Both the position numbers and the translations under genes were made by a program. The notes under the pieces were generated by a model. It was given only the letters and a program-made list of their open reading frames with translations, ran no database searches and was not told where the DNA came from. Positions 1 through 4,669 of a DNA stretch of 5,735 nt are shown here, piece by piece. The first letter of the stretch is position 1; every line of letters begins with the position of its first letter. Source of the stretch: Oscillibacter sp. (GTDB lineage: Bacteria > Bacillota > Clostridia > Oscillospirales > Oscillospiraceae); the NCBI GenBank assembly GCA_024404295.1, contig JAKSQE010000088.1, positions 1 through 5,735 on the forward strand, written 5' to 3'.

Positions 1-467
1 TTCATTTCCTTCACGCCGCCCAGGTACTTCTCCAGCTTCTCAATCTCGCCCATGTGCTTCATGACTTCCTTCTTGGGCAGCATATCGAAAGTGCCGTCAG
101 CCTGCATGGTCTTCAGCTGAGTCAGACGGTCCACACGAGTACGCATGGTCTTGAAGTTGGTCATCATACCGCCCAGCCAACGAGCGTTGACATAGTACTG
201 ACCGCAGCGCAGAGCCTCTTCCTTGATAGCATCCTGAGCCTGCTTCTTGGTGCCGACGAACAGAACGGTCTGGCCGCTTTCAGCAACCTCGCGGACGAAA
301 GCATAAGCCTCTTCCAGCTTCTTCACAGTCTTCTGCAGGTCAACGATATAAATACCGTTGCGCTCGGTGTAAATATAGGGAGCCATCTTGGGGTTCCAGC
401 GACGGGTCTGATGACCGAAGTGGACGCCTGCTTCCAGCAGGGCTTTCATGGATACGACGTTTGCCAT
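1..467 (-). CDS. rpsB: 30S ribosomal protein S2, N-terminal 155 residues (3' end outside window)
   Basis: S2 is a structural protein of the 30S subunit, near the head-body junction close to S1/bS21 in the assembled ribosome. The visible N-terminus is typical of bacterial S2: the stretch MKALLEAGVHFGHQTRRWNP (residues 7-26), then YIYTERNGIYIVDLQKT (31-47), VLFVGTKKQA (68-77) and YYVNARWLGGMMTNFKT (91-107), followed by the lysine/glutamate-rich helix starting near residue 130. About 80-100 residues are missing beyond the left edge, judged from the usual length of around 235-250. The ATG is set by GGAGG at 477-481, 9 nt upstream. Codons are strongly biased, as expected for a highly expressed gene. 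The usual partner tsf would lie outside the window. The gene has its own promoter and a leader of about 113 nt. Identification is essentially certain. Confidence 0.97.
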   Translation of the reverse strand, partial: MANVVSMKALLEAGVHFGHQTRRWNPKMAPYIYTERNGIYIVDLQKTVKKLEEAYAFVREVAESGQTVLFVGTKKQAQDAIKEEALRCGQYYVNARWLGGMMTNFKTMRTRVDRLTQLKTMQADGTFDMLPKKEVMKHMGEIEKLEKYLGGVKEM

Positions 468-581
468 TTTTAATTTCCTCCAAATAAATTTAGTTGTAAC
501 CTCTGACTGTTTCCTCCTCTTTGCTAACCGATTTTCTTAAAAAAGGGCACAAACAAAGAGTCCGCAGTCATGCGGAATGCT
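468..581 (-). promoter_or_regulatory. rpsB 5' leader, possibly structured
   Basis: About 113 nt separate the predicted rpsB transcription start (near 580-581) from its ATG. Reading the minus strand, a perfect 6-bp hairpin (TCCGCA, loop TGAC, TGCGGA; 561-576) lies at the extreme 5' end. CTCTTTG (554-560) can then pair with CAAAGAG (517-523) over a 30-nt loop. That right arm runs into a first purine-rich Shine-Dalgarno-like GAGGAGG (513-519) that has no start codon behind it; the real RBS GGAGG follows at 477-481. Ribosomal protein leaders often mediate feedback control, but I do not recognise this as a known S2 leader class, so a regulatory function is inference. Confidence 0.4.
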
Positions 582-586
582 GAAAT

Positions 587-615
587 ATCATATCATAGGA
601 GTCTGGCGAATGCAA
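587..615 (-). promoter_or_regulatory. Sigma-A promoter of rpsB
   Basis: On the minus strand TTGCAT (610-615) lies exactly 17 nt upstream of TATGAT (587-592), which is preceded by TGA, an extended -10 TGn motif. The predicted transcription start is near 580-581. The promoter begins just downstream of the ylmC terminator, so rpsB would be transcribed independently of ylmC. A second overlapping TATGAT at 592-597 gives only a 12-nt spacer and is less likely to be used. Confidence 0.75.
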
Positions 616-624
616 GTACTTTTT

Positions 625-674
625 CAAAGAAATGTGTGAAAATCTCTGAAAAATAACGAGATTTTCACACATTT
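625..674 (-). terminator. Hairpin terminator downstream of ylmC
   Basis: A perfect 17-bp inverted repeat (630-646 with 658-674) with an 11-nt loop starts 10 nt past the ylmC stop codon on the minus strand. The 3' side continues TTTCTTTG, an interrupted T-tract. The stem is A/T-rich (5 G/C pairs of 17), which is less canonical, but its length and its position between ylmC and the rpsB promoter support a rho-independent terminator. Confidence 0.65.
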
Positions 675-684
675 ACTTGTTTCT

Positions 685-969
685 TTATAATTTTCGTCGA
701 TGTTTTCGCTCTGGAAGGGCCTCGTGGTTCGGAAAAGGCTTCTCAATTAAGATAATATCGTTTCCCATTCTTTGAATACAGTCCCAGGGAATGTAGTACT
801 CTTCTCCCCTGCCAAACAACCCGAAAAAGCGAGCAGGGCCGTAAACGATGATAGCCAGCACCTGCCCTTCCGGTGCACGAAACTCTACATCTGACACAAA
901 GCCAAGCCGCCCACCATCGGTGATATTGATGACTTCTTTCCGTCTTAAGTCTCGAATCCGCACCTGCAT
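685..969 (-). CDS. ylmC: YlmC/YmxH family sporulation protein (PRC-barrel)
   Basis: This 94-residue protein belongs to the small PRC-barrel-like YlmC/YmxH family found in spore formers. Its biochemical role is not established. Visible family hallmarks are the N-terminal strand MQVRIRDLRRKEVINI, the turn GGRLGFVSDVEF (19-30), the hydrophobic strand QVLAIIVYG (36-44), a Phe/Gly-rich loop RFFGLFGRGEE (47-57) and the closing YYIPWDCIQRMGNDIILIE (58-76). A basic tail of about 18 residues (ending RKHRRKL) extends past the core domain. ATG at 969 is chosen over the in-frame ATG at 975 because AGGAGG at 978-983 is 8 nt from the former and only 2 nt from the latter; using 975 would add MetLeu. The gene is divergent from sigG. 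In B. subtilis ylmC lies downstream of sigG on the same strand, so the pairing is familiar but the orientation is changed. No convincing promoter was found. Confidence 0.88.
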   Translation of the reverse strand: MQVRIRDLRRKEVINITDGGRLGFVSDVEFRAPEGQVLAIIVYGPARFFGLFGRGEEYYIPWDCIQRMGNDIILIEKPFPNHEALPERKHRRKL

Positions 970-977
970 AAGCATCT

Positions 978-983
978 CCTCCT
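978..983 (-). promoter_or_regulatory. Ribosome binding site of ylmC, decides the start
   Basis: A full AGGAGG on the minus strand. It is only 2 nt from the first in-frame ATG (975) but 8 nt from the second (969), so the second is the probable initiation codon. Confidence 0.75.
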
Positions 984-1045
984 TCGTAAAAGGCTATGCA
1001 CGAAGCGGAATGTCCTATCACCGCAGAAAGTGACAAAAGCTTCCA

Positions 1046-1075
1046 GTATAGGAAAAAACGCCAGCGGTCATACTG
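1046..1075 (+). promoter_or_regulatory. Sigma-F (and probably sigma-G) promoter of sigG
   Basis: GTATA (1046-1050) matches the sigma-F -35 consensus GYATA. After exactly 15 nt comes GGTCATACTG (1066-1075), which matches every specified position of the sigma-F -10 consensus as I recall it (GGNNANANTR). The same -35 with an 18-nt spacer to CATACTG (1069-1075) also fits the sigma-G form GHATR-N18-CATNHTA except for the last base. Transcription should start near 1081-1083, giving a leader of about 30 nt. This places the start downstream of the possible TTG codon at 1079 and so favours ATG 1112 for sigG. In B. subtilis sigG is first transcribed by sigma-F and then auto-activated; the site here implies the same wiring. 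Confidence 0.8.
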
Positions 1076-1111
1076 AATTTGAAAGTTTCAGGACGGGCAG
1101 GTGTACGTTTC

Positions 1112-1882
1112 ATGCAGGGAAAAGTAGAGATTGCAGGCGTCAATACCGCAAAGCTAAAGGTGCTGAAAAACGAAGAAACGATGGAACTACTTCGCCGATG
1201 TAAAAGCGGCGATTCTTCCGCAAGAGAACAACTAATTGAAGGAAATCTCCGTTTGGTTTTGTCTGTGATTCAACGGTTTAACGGACGAGGTGAGAGTGTT
1301 GACGACTTGTTTCAGGTCGGATGTATCGGGCTGATGAAGGCGATCGATAATTTTGATATTTCACAGCCGGTTCGGTTTTCCACGTATGGCGTTCCCATGA
1401 TCATCGGAGAAATTCGCCGTTACCTGCGGGATAACAGCGCCATTCGCATTTCCCGCAGTATGCGTGATACCGCTTACCGTGTTTTGCAGGCAAGGGAACG
1501 GATGATTTCCGAAAATCAGCGAGAGCCTACCGTGGAGCAATTATCGCAAGCATTAGATATCCCTCGCGAAGAGATCGTTTTTGCCATGGATGCCATCATG
1601 GAGCCGGTTTCCCTTTACGAGCCTGTCTACTCAGACAGTGGTGATACGGTCTGCGTTATGGACCAAATCAGCGATGGCAAAAATACCGATGAAAAATGGG
1701 CAGAGCGCATTGCACTGAAAGATGCTATGAAATTTTTAGATGAACGTGAACGCCATATCTTATCCCTTCGTTTTTTTGATGGGAAAACCCAAATGGAAGT
1801 ATCAACAGAGGTGGGCATTTCTCAGGCCCAGGTATCACGCTTGGAAAAAGGTGCAATTAACACGATTCGCAAACATTTATAG
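1112..1882 (+). CDS. sigG: RNA polymerase sporulation sigma factor SigG (forespore, late)
   Basis: Sigma-G directs RNA polymerase to late forespore genes such as small acid-soluble proteins and germination genes after engulfment. The 256-residue product is close to B. subtilis SigG over its whole length. It has the sigma-G-specific N-terminus KVEIAGVNTAKLKVLK (4-19), region 2 with DDLFQVGCIGLMKAIDNFD (64-82) and RFSTYGVPMIIGEIRRYLRD (88-107), region 3 (about 111-187), and region 4 ending in the helix-turn-helix TQMEVSTEVGISQAQVSRLE (226-245). ATG 1112 is chosen because AGGTG at 1099-1103 lies 8 nt upstream, the family N-terminus begins just before KVEI, and the predicted transcription start lies beyond the alternative in-frame TTG at 1079. 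Glu43 occupies the place of B. subtilis Asn45 (see findings). The gene is monocistronic: its own forespore promoter precedes it and a terminator overlaps its stop codon. spoIIGA and sigE are not adjacent, unlike in Bacillus. Confidence 0.96.
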   Translation: MQGKVEIAGVNTAKLKVLKNEETMELLRRCKSGDSSAREQLIEGNLRLVLSVIQRFNGRGESVDDLFQVGCIGLMKAIDNFDISQPVRFSTYGVPMIIGEIRRYLRDNSAIRISRSMRDTAYRVLQARERMISENQREPTVEQLSQALDIPREEIVFAMDAIMEPVSLYEPVYSDSGDTVCVMDQISDGKNTDEKWAERIALKDAMKFLDERERHILSLRFFDGKTQMEVSTEVGISQAQVSRLEKGAINTIRKHL

Positions 1883-1914
1883 CCGTGGAGGAATGAAACC
1901 TTCACGGCTTTTTC
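1881..1914 (+). terminator. Rho-independent terminator of sigG
   Basis: An 11-bp stem (1881-1891 with 1899-1909, one G-T wobble) with a 7-nt loop is followed by a T-run to 1913. The left arm begins inside the TAG stop codon (1880-1882), so the hairpin overlaps the end of the coding region. It insulates the thioesterase gene from forespore-specific sigG transcription. Confidence 0.88.
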
Positions 1915-1916
1915 AT

Positions 1917-1945
1917 TTGACGGATTTTCTTGGCGGGTATATGAT
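1917..1945 (+). promoter_or_regulatory. Sigma-A promoter of the thioesterase gene
   Basis: TTGACG (1917-1922, 5 of 6 to consensus), a 17-nt spacer and TATGAT (1940-1945, 5 of 6) lie immediately after the sigG terminator. Transcription should start near 1952, leaving a leader of about 22 nt that contains the RBS GAGG (1961-1964). Upstream in-frame ATG codons at 1941/1944 fall inside the -10 region and so cannot be the start of this transcript. Confidence 0.82.
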
Positions 1946-1973
1946 GATAAAAAAGAAAGTGAGGCGATTCGAC

Positions 1974-2402
1974 ATGGCTGACATGGATTTACAAAAACTA
2001 TTGAGATTCCGTAATCTGCATAACCCCTATTGCCAGCGTCAAGGTATCGTACTGCAGGACTTGCGCCCCGGCTATGCTCGTGTGACAAAAACCGTAACAT
2101 CTGACGATGTAAACCCGCTGAATGTCCCTCACGGTGGAGTATATTTCACCATGGCAGATAACGCCTGTGGTTCTGCCATGGTCGCTTATGGTAACGCTTG
2201 CGTGACTGTTGATGCAAGCTACCACTTTCTTCGCGGCGCCAAGATCGGTGATCTGTTGACCGCAGAGGCTTTTGAGGTACGCCACGGTAATCTCATCAGC
2301 GTTCTTGAGGTAAAGATCACCGGGCAGGATGGTACGGTATTTGGCACCGGTACCTTTACATTCTGCTCATTGGGTTATCCTATCGAAATCCCCGAAGAAT
2401 AA
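1974..2402 (+). CDS. PaaI-type hotdog-fold acyl-CoA thioesterase
   Basis: A 142-residue single-domain hotdog protein. This family hydrolyses acyl- or aryl-CoA thioesters in the cytoplasm; the physiological substrate cannot be read from the sequence. Visible features are Asn47/Asn50 followed by VPHGGVYFTMADNACGSAM (51-69), which carries the HGG loop at 53-55 and the catalytic-type Asp62 at the start of the central helix. Then come TVDASYHFLRGAKIGDLLTAE (78-98), where the strand leads into the conserved GD, and the C-terminal strands SVLEVKITGQDGTVFGTGTFTF (109-130). There is no signal peptide or membrane segment. ATG 1974 is supported by GAGG 9 nt upstream and by the promoter at 1917-1945; ATG 1983 is too far from the RBS. 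The gene is a single-gene unit between its own promoter and the shared terminator at 2456-2487. Family assignment is strong, substrate unknown. Confidence 0.9.
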   Translation: MADMDLQKLLRFRNLHNPYCQRQGIVLQDLRPGYARVTKTVTSDDVNPLNVPHGGVYFTMADNACGSAMVAYGNACVTVDASYHFLRGAKIGDLLTAEAFEVRHGNLISVLEVKITGQDGTVFGTGTFTFCSLGYPIEIPEE

Positions 2403-2455
2403 TTGGTTTGGTTCGTGATTTCTCATAGAAAGAAATCGTAACAATACTTCATAAT

Positions 2456-2487
2456 AAAAGCGGATGTGAAGTCACATCCGCTTTTTT
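2456..2487. terminator. Bidirectional terminator between thioesterase gene and glnS
   Basis: A perfect 13-bp stem AAAAGCGGATGTG / CACATCCGCTTTT (2456-2468 with 2473-2485) has a 4-nt loop AAGT. On the plus strand it ends in six T (2482-2487). Read on the minus strand the 3' side ends TTTTATTAT. It therefore serves the convergent genes on both sides, with the glnS stop codon only 11 nt away. Confidence 0.93.
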
Positions 2488-2497
2488 ATGAGTTTTT

Positions 2498-4228
2498 TTA
2501 CTTCTTGAAACTGTCCTTCAAAGACACACTGCGGTTAAATACCAGGTGATCCGGCTTGCAGTCGCGGCAATCCAGACAGTAGTAGCCCAGACGCATAAAC
2601 TGGAAGCCCGGAGCCGTCTCACTGCGCTTACCGTTTTTCGCATATTCAGCGGCAATGTCGGCCATACCGGCCTCCACCTTACAACCATTGAGGATCTCCA
2701 GAGAGGCAGGATTCAGACAGTCGATAAAGTCTTTGTCGGGACCATCGGGAGATTCGTCCGTGAACAGATAGTCATACAGGCGAACTTCAGCATCGATTGC
2801 CGTTTCGGCATCGGCCCAGTGAATGGTTGCACCCTTCACCTTGCGGCCGTCAGCAGGGTCACCGCCACGGCTATCGGGATCGTAGGTAGCCAGAACTTCC
2901 ACCACGTTTCCCTGCTCGTCCTTTACGCAGCCGGTACAGGTGATCAGATAAGCACCCTTCAAACGGCACTCGGGACCATTGGGAGTCAGACGCTTATACT
3001 TGGGAACGGGGACTTCCATAAAGTCGTCCGCCTCGATCCACAGATTACGGGAGAAGCTGATCTCACGGGTACCGGCATTGGGATCAACAGGATTGTTCTC
3101 AATCGTGACTTTCTCACTCTGACCTTCGGGATAATTCGTAATCGTCAGTTTGATCGGACGCAGAACTGCCATAGGGCGCTGTGCGGTCTCGTTCAGATCC
3201 TCACGCAGGCAGTGTTCCAGGAAACCGTAATCCACAGTAGAATCCGCCTTGGAAACGCCGATACGCTCACAGAAATTACGGATGGACTGTGCGGTATAGC
3301 CACGACGGCGCAGGCCACACAGAGTCGGCATACGGGGATCGTCCCAACCGGAGACGCGTCCCTCCTCCACCAGACGGCGGAGTTTACGCTTACTCATCAC
3401 AGTATAGTTGATACCCAGTCTTGCAAACTCGATCTGACGGGGATGATTTTCTACGTCCACGTTCTCAATCACCCAATTGTACAGAGGACGGTGTGCCTCG
3501 TACTCCAGTGAACACAGGCTGTGGGTGATCCCCTCCAGCGCATCCTGAATGGGATGTGCAAAATCGTACATGGGGAAAATACACCACTTGGTACCCTGGC
3601 GATGATGCTCGATGTAGCGAATGCGGTAAATAACAGGGTCGCGCATATTGAAGTTGCCGCTGGCCATGTCGATCTTAGCGCGCAAAGTGTACTTGCCTTC
3701 GGGGAACTCGCCGTTCTTCATGCGCTGGAACAGATCCAGGCTTTCCTCGATAGGCCGGTCACGCCAGGGAGACTTGCCGGGCACACCAATGCTGCCGCGG
3801 TACTCCTTAAACTCCTCGGGAGTCAGTTCACAGACGTAGGCCAGACCTTTCTTAATCAAGCCGATGGCCAACTCGTAAGTCTTTTCAAAATAGTCAGAGC
3901 CGTAAAACATACGGTCGTCCCAGTCAAAGCCCAGCCAATGGATATCGTCCTGGATCGCATCCACGAACTCGGTATCTTCCTTGGCAGGATTGGTGTCGTC
4001 AAAGCGGAGGTTGCAGATGCCTCCGAACTTCTCTGCTGTACCAAAGTCAATGGTCAGTGCTTTGCAATGACCGATATGCAGGTAGCCGTTGGGTTCCGGT
4101 GGAAAACGAGTATGGACAGTCATGCCCTCAAACTGGCCGCCTTGGGCAATATCCTCCTCAATAAAAGTATGAATAAAGTTCCGGCTTTCGGAAACTTCGT
4201 CCTGGGTCGTCTTGATCTCATCAGACAT
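2498..4228 (-). CDS. glnS: Glutaminyl-tRNA synthetase (GlnRS)
   Basis: GlnRS charges tRNA-Gln directly with glutamine in the cytoplasm. The 576-residue product is a class I synthetase of the Glu/Gln subclass. It carries RFPPEPNGYLHIGHCKA with the HIGH box at 51-54, LRFDDTNPAKED (74-85), the acceptor-binding region, and the KMSKS-type loop VMSKRKL (277-283). A GlnRS-type C-terminal half with two beta-barrel anticodon-binding domains follows. Length is near that of the E. coli enzyme (554). The KMSKS variant MSKR and the HIGHCKA context mark it as GlnRS rather than bacterial GluRS. The start at 4228 (MSDEIK) is preferred because AAGGA (4238-4242) is 9 nt upstream; an in-frame ATG at 4237 would add three residues and abut that motif. 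It has its own promoter and a leader too short for a T-box. GlnRS is not universal in Firmicutes, many of which use Glu-tRNA-Gln amidation instead. Confidence 0.97.
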   Translation of the reverse strand: MSDEIKTTQDEVSESRNFIHTFIEEDIAQGGQFEGMTVHTRFPPEPNGYLHIGHCKALTIDFGTAEKFGGICNLRFDDTNPAKEDTEFVDAIQDDIHWLGFDWDDRMFYGSDYFEKTYELAIGLIKKGLAYVCELTPEEFKEYRGSIGVPGKSPWRDRPIEESLDLFQRMKNGEFPEGKYTLRAKIDMASGNFNMRDPVIYRIRYIEHHRQGTKWCIFPMYDFAHPIQDALEGITHSLCSLEYEAHRPLYNWVIENVDVENHPRQIEFARLGINYTVMSKRKLRRLVEEGRVSGWDDPRMPTLCGLRRRGYTAQSIRNFCERIGVSKADSTVDYGFLEHCLREDLNETAQRPMAVLRPIKLTITNYPEGQSEKVTIENNPVDPNAGTREISFSRNLWIEADDFMEVPVPKYKRLTPNGPECRLKGAYLITCTGCVKDEQGNVVEVLATYDPDSRGGDPADGRKVKGATIHWADAETAIDAEVRLYDYLFTDESPDGPDKDFIDCLNPASLEILNGCKVEAGMADIAAEYAKNGKRSETAPGFQFMRLGYYCLDCRDCKPDHLVFNRSVSLKDSFKK

Positions 4229-4237
4229 GTCGATCAT

Positions 4238-4247
4238 TCCTTCCTTT
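4238..4247 (-). promoter_or_regulatory. Ribosome binding site of glnS, bears on the start choice
   Basis: On the minus strand AAAGGAAGGA directly abuts the ATG at 4237 but leaves 9 nt to the ATG at 4228. If the downstream AAGGA is the anti-SD contact, 4228 is the start. If the upstream AAAGGA is used, 4237 is possible with a short 4-nt spacing. Confidence 0.55.
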
Positions 4248-4269
4248 GTAAGTTTCTACATAGACTTTT

Positions 4270-4298
4270 ATTATACATATGTTTTACTTGAAAAGCAA
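4270..4298 (-). promoter_or_regulatory. Sigma-A promoter of glnS
   Basis: A perfect TATAAT (4270-4275, minus strand) lies 17 nt downstream of TTGCTT (4293-4298, a weak -35). Transcription would start near 4263, giving a leader of about 35 nt to ATG 4228. That is too short for a T-box or other large riboregulator. Confidence 0.7.
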
Positions 4299-4313
4299 GG
4301 AAAAATCTGCCGC

Positions 4314-4556
4314 TTATTCCCCTAACCAGTCCTCAATCACATCCGATACGGTTACAGGTGTTACGGCTCCCTGCAGCATTTGCTCCAACAGTGCACAAAC
4401 GCTTTCTTTCCGTGTGCTTATTTTTGGAATGGCCACATTTTCATCTCCGAACAAAACTTTTATGCCGTAATGAGGGTGGCAAACTCCGCTTTGAAGCAGA
4501 TAATAATAAATCGTTTTTCCCAAACAGTCCGCACTTCCAAAGAAAAAAGCTTCCAT
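4314..4556 (-). CDS. DUF6514-like small protein of unknown function
   Basis: An 80-residue protein with no signal peptide and no membrane segment. It resembles clostridial DUF6514 proteins as I remember them: a YYYLL strand (17-21), a YGIKV strand (30-34), then IST-RKESVCALLEQML (46-61) leading into the C-terminal VTPVTVSDVIEDWL (65-78). The function of that family is not known to me, and the assignment rests on pattern memory. Start ATG 4556 has GGAGG at 4564-4568 with 7-nt spacing; a TTG at 4574 would overlap the RBS and is rejected. The gene sits alone between the rnmV terminator and the glnS promoter on the same strand. Two perfect Spo0A boxes lie about 60-75 nt upstream, suggesting direct control by the sporulation master regulator. 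Four cysteines or histidines (Cys11, Cys27, His28, His30) are present but form no recognisable metal site. Confidence 0.8.
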   Translation of the reverse strand: MEAFFFGSADCLGKTIYYYLLQSGVCHPHYGIKVLFGDENVAIPKISTRKESVCALLEQMLQGAVTPVTVSDVIEDWLGE

Positions 4557-4563
4557 ATTGCAT

Positions 4564-4568
4564 CCTCC
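4564..4568 (-). promoter_or_regulatory. Ribosome binding site of the DUF6514-like gene, decides the start
   Basis: GGAGG lies 7 nt before ATG 4556 on the minus strand. The longer in-frame reading from TTG 4574 would run through this site, so the 80-residue form is the likely product. Confidence 0.8.
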
Positions 4569-4615
4569 GCTCAATATATTTCATAAGTAGCGTAACATGC
4601 GAGATCTATTTTCTT

Positions 4616-4632
4616 TGTCGAATTTTGTCGAA
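4616..4632. promoter_or_regulatory. Tandem Spo0A boxes upstream of the DUF6514-like gene
   Basis: Two perfect TGTCGAA boxes (4616-4622 and 4626-4632, plus strand) are direct repeats with a 3-bp TTT spacer. The repeat is exactly 10 bp, one helical turn, and the identical unit extends to TTTGTCGAA. Tandem TGNCGAA boxes at this spacing are how Spo0A dimers bind at classic targets such as abrB. On the minus strand each box contains TCGACA (5 of 6 to a sigma-A -35). The nearer one (4616-4621) is 16 nt from a weak -10 CATGTT (4594-4599). The site lies after the rnmV terminator, so the DUF6514-like gene is the only nearby target. Confidence 0.8.
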
Positions 4633-4639
4633 AGAGAAG

Positions 4640-4669
4640 AAAAAAGCAGAGTACTTATTGCACTCCGCT
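4640..4669 (-). terminator. Rho-independent terminator of holA-rnmV
   Basis: A 10-bp stem on the minus strand (4660-4669 with 4645-4654, two G-T wobbles) with loop AATAA is followed by six T (4640-4645). The loop contains the rnmV stop codon TAA (4655-4657), so the hairpin is embedded in the last codons of the gene. Confidence 0.8.

Noticed and set aside
54..473. Plus-strand open frame of 139 codons opposite rpsB.
   Set aside because: It is the antisense shadow of a strongly codon-biased ribosomal gene, with no family resemblance.
604..610. TGGCGAA, a degenerate 0A-box match in the rpsB promoter.
   Set aside because: Single degenerate match, with no partner at 10 bp and no reason for Spo0A control of rpsB.
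743..1036. 97-codon minus-strand frame overlapping ylmC in another frame.
   Set aside because: TTG start without an RBS, no family features, and it overlaps the well-supported ylmC.
1009..1036. Possible ylmC promoters: TTGTCA (1031-1036) with GACATT (1009-1014), and a sigma-E-like ATA...CATAGCCTT further downstream.
   Set aside because: The -10 matches are weak (3 of 6) or the spacing is off by a base from the sigma-E consensus, so neither can be asserted.
1968..1974. A third perfect Spo0A box (TTCGACA) overlapping the thioesterase start codon.
   Set aside because: It is single, lies downstream of a good sigma-A promoter and inside the RBS-to-start interval, and one 7-mer match is expected by chance in this length of DNA. 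A repressor role is conceivable but unsupported.
2417..2437. A 7-bp A/T-rich inverted repeat (GATTTCT/AGAAATC) after the thioesterase gene.
   Set aside because: Weak stem with no T-run, immediately before a much stronger terminator; likely incidental.
2546..4291. Long plus-strand open frames (321 and 256 codons) opposite glnS.
   Set aside because: They are antisense to a full-length GlnRS with intact motifs. Long antisense frames arise from its codon bias, and the translations resemble no known protein.
4573..4578. TATATT as a -10 for the DUF6514-like gene.
   Set aside because: Transcription would start inside the RBS, leaving no room for ribosome binding, and no -35 is present at 16-18 nt.
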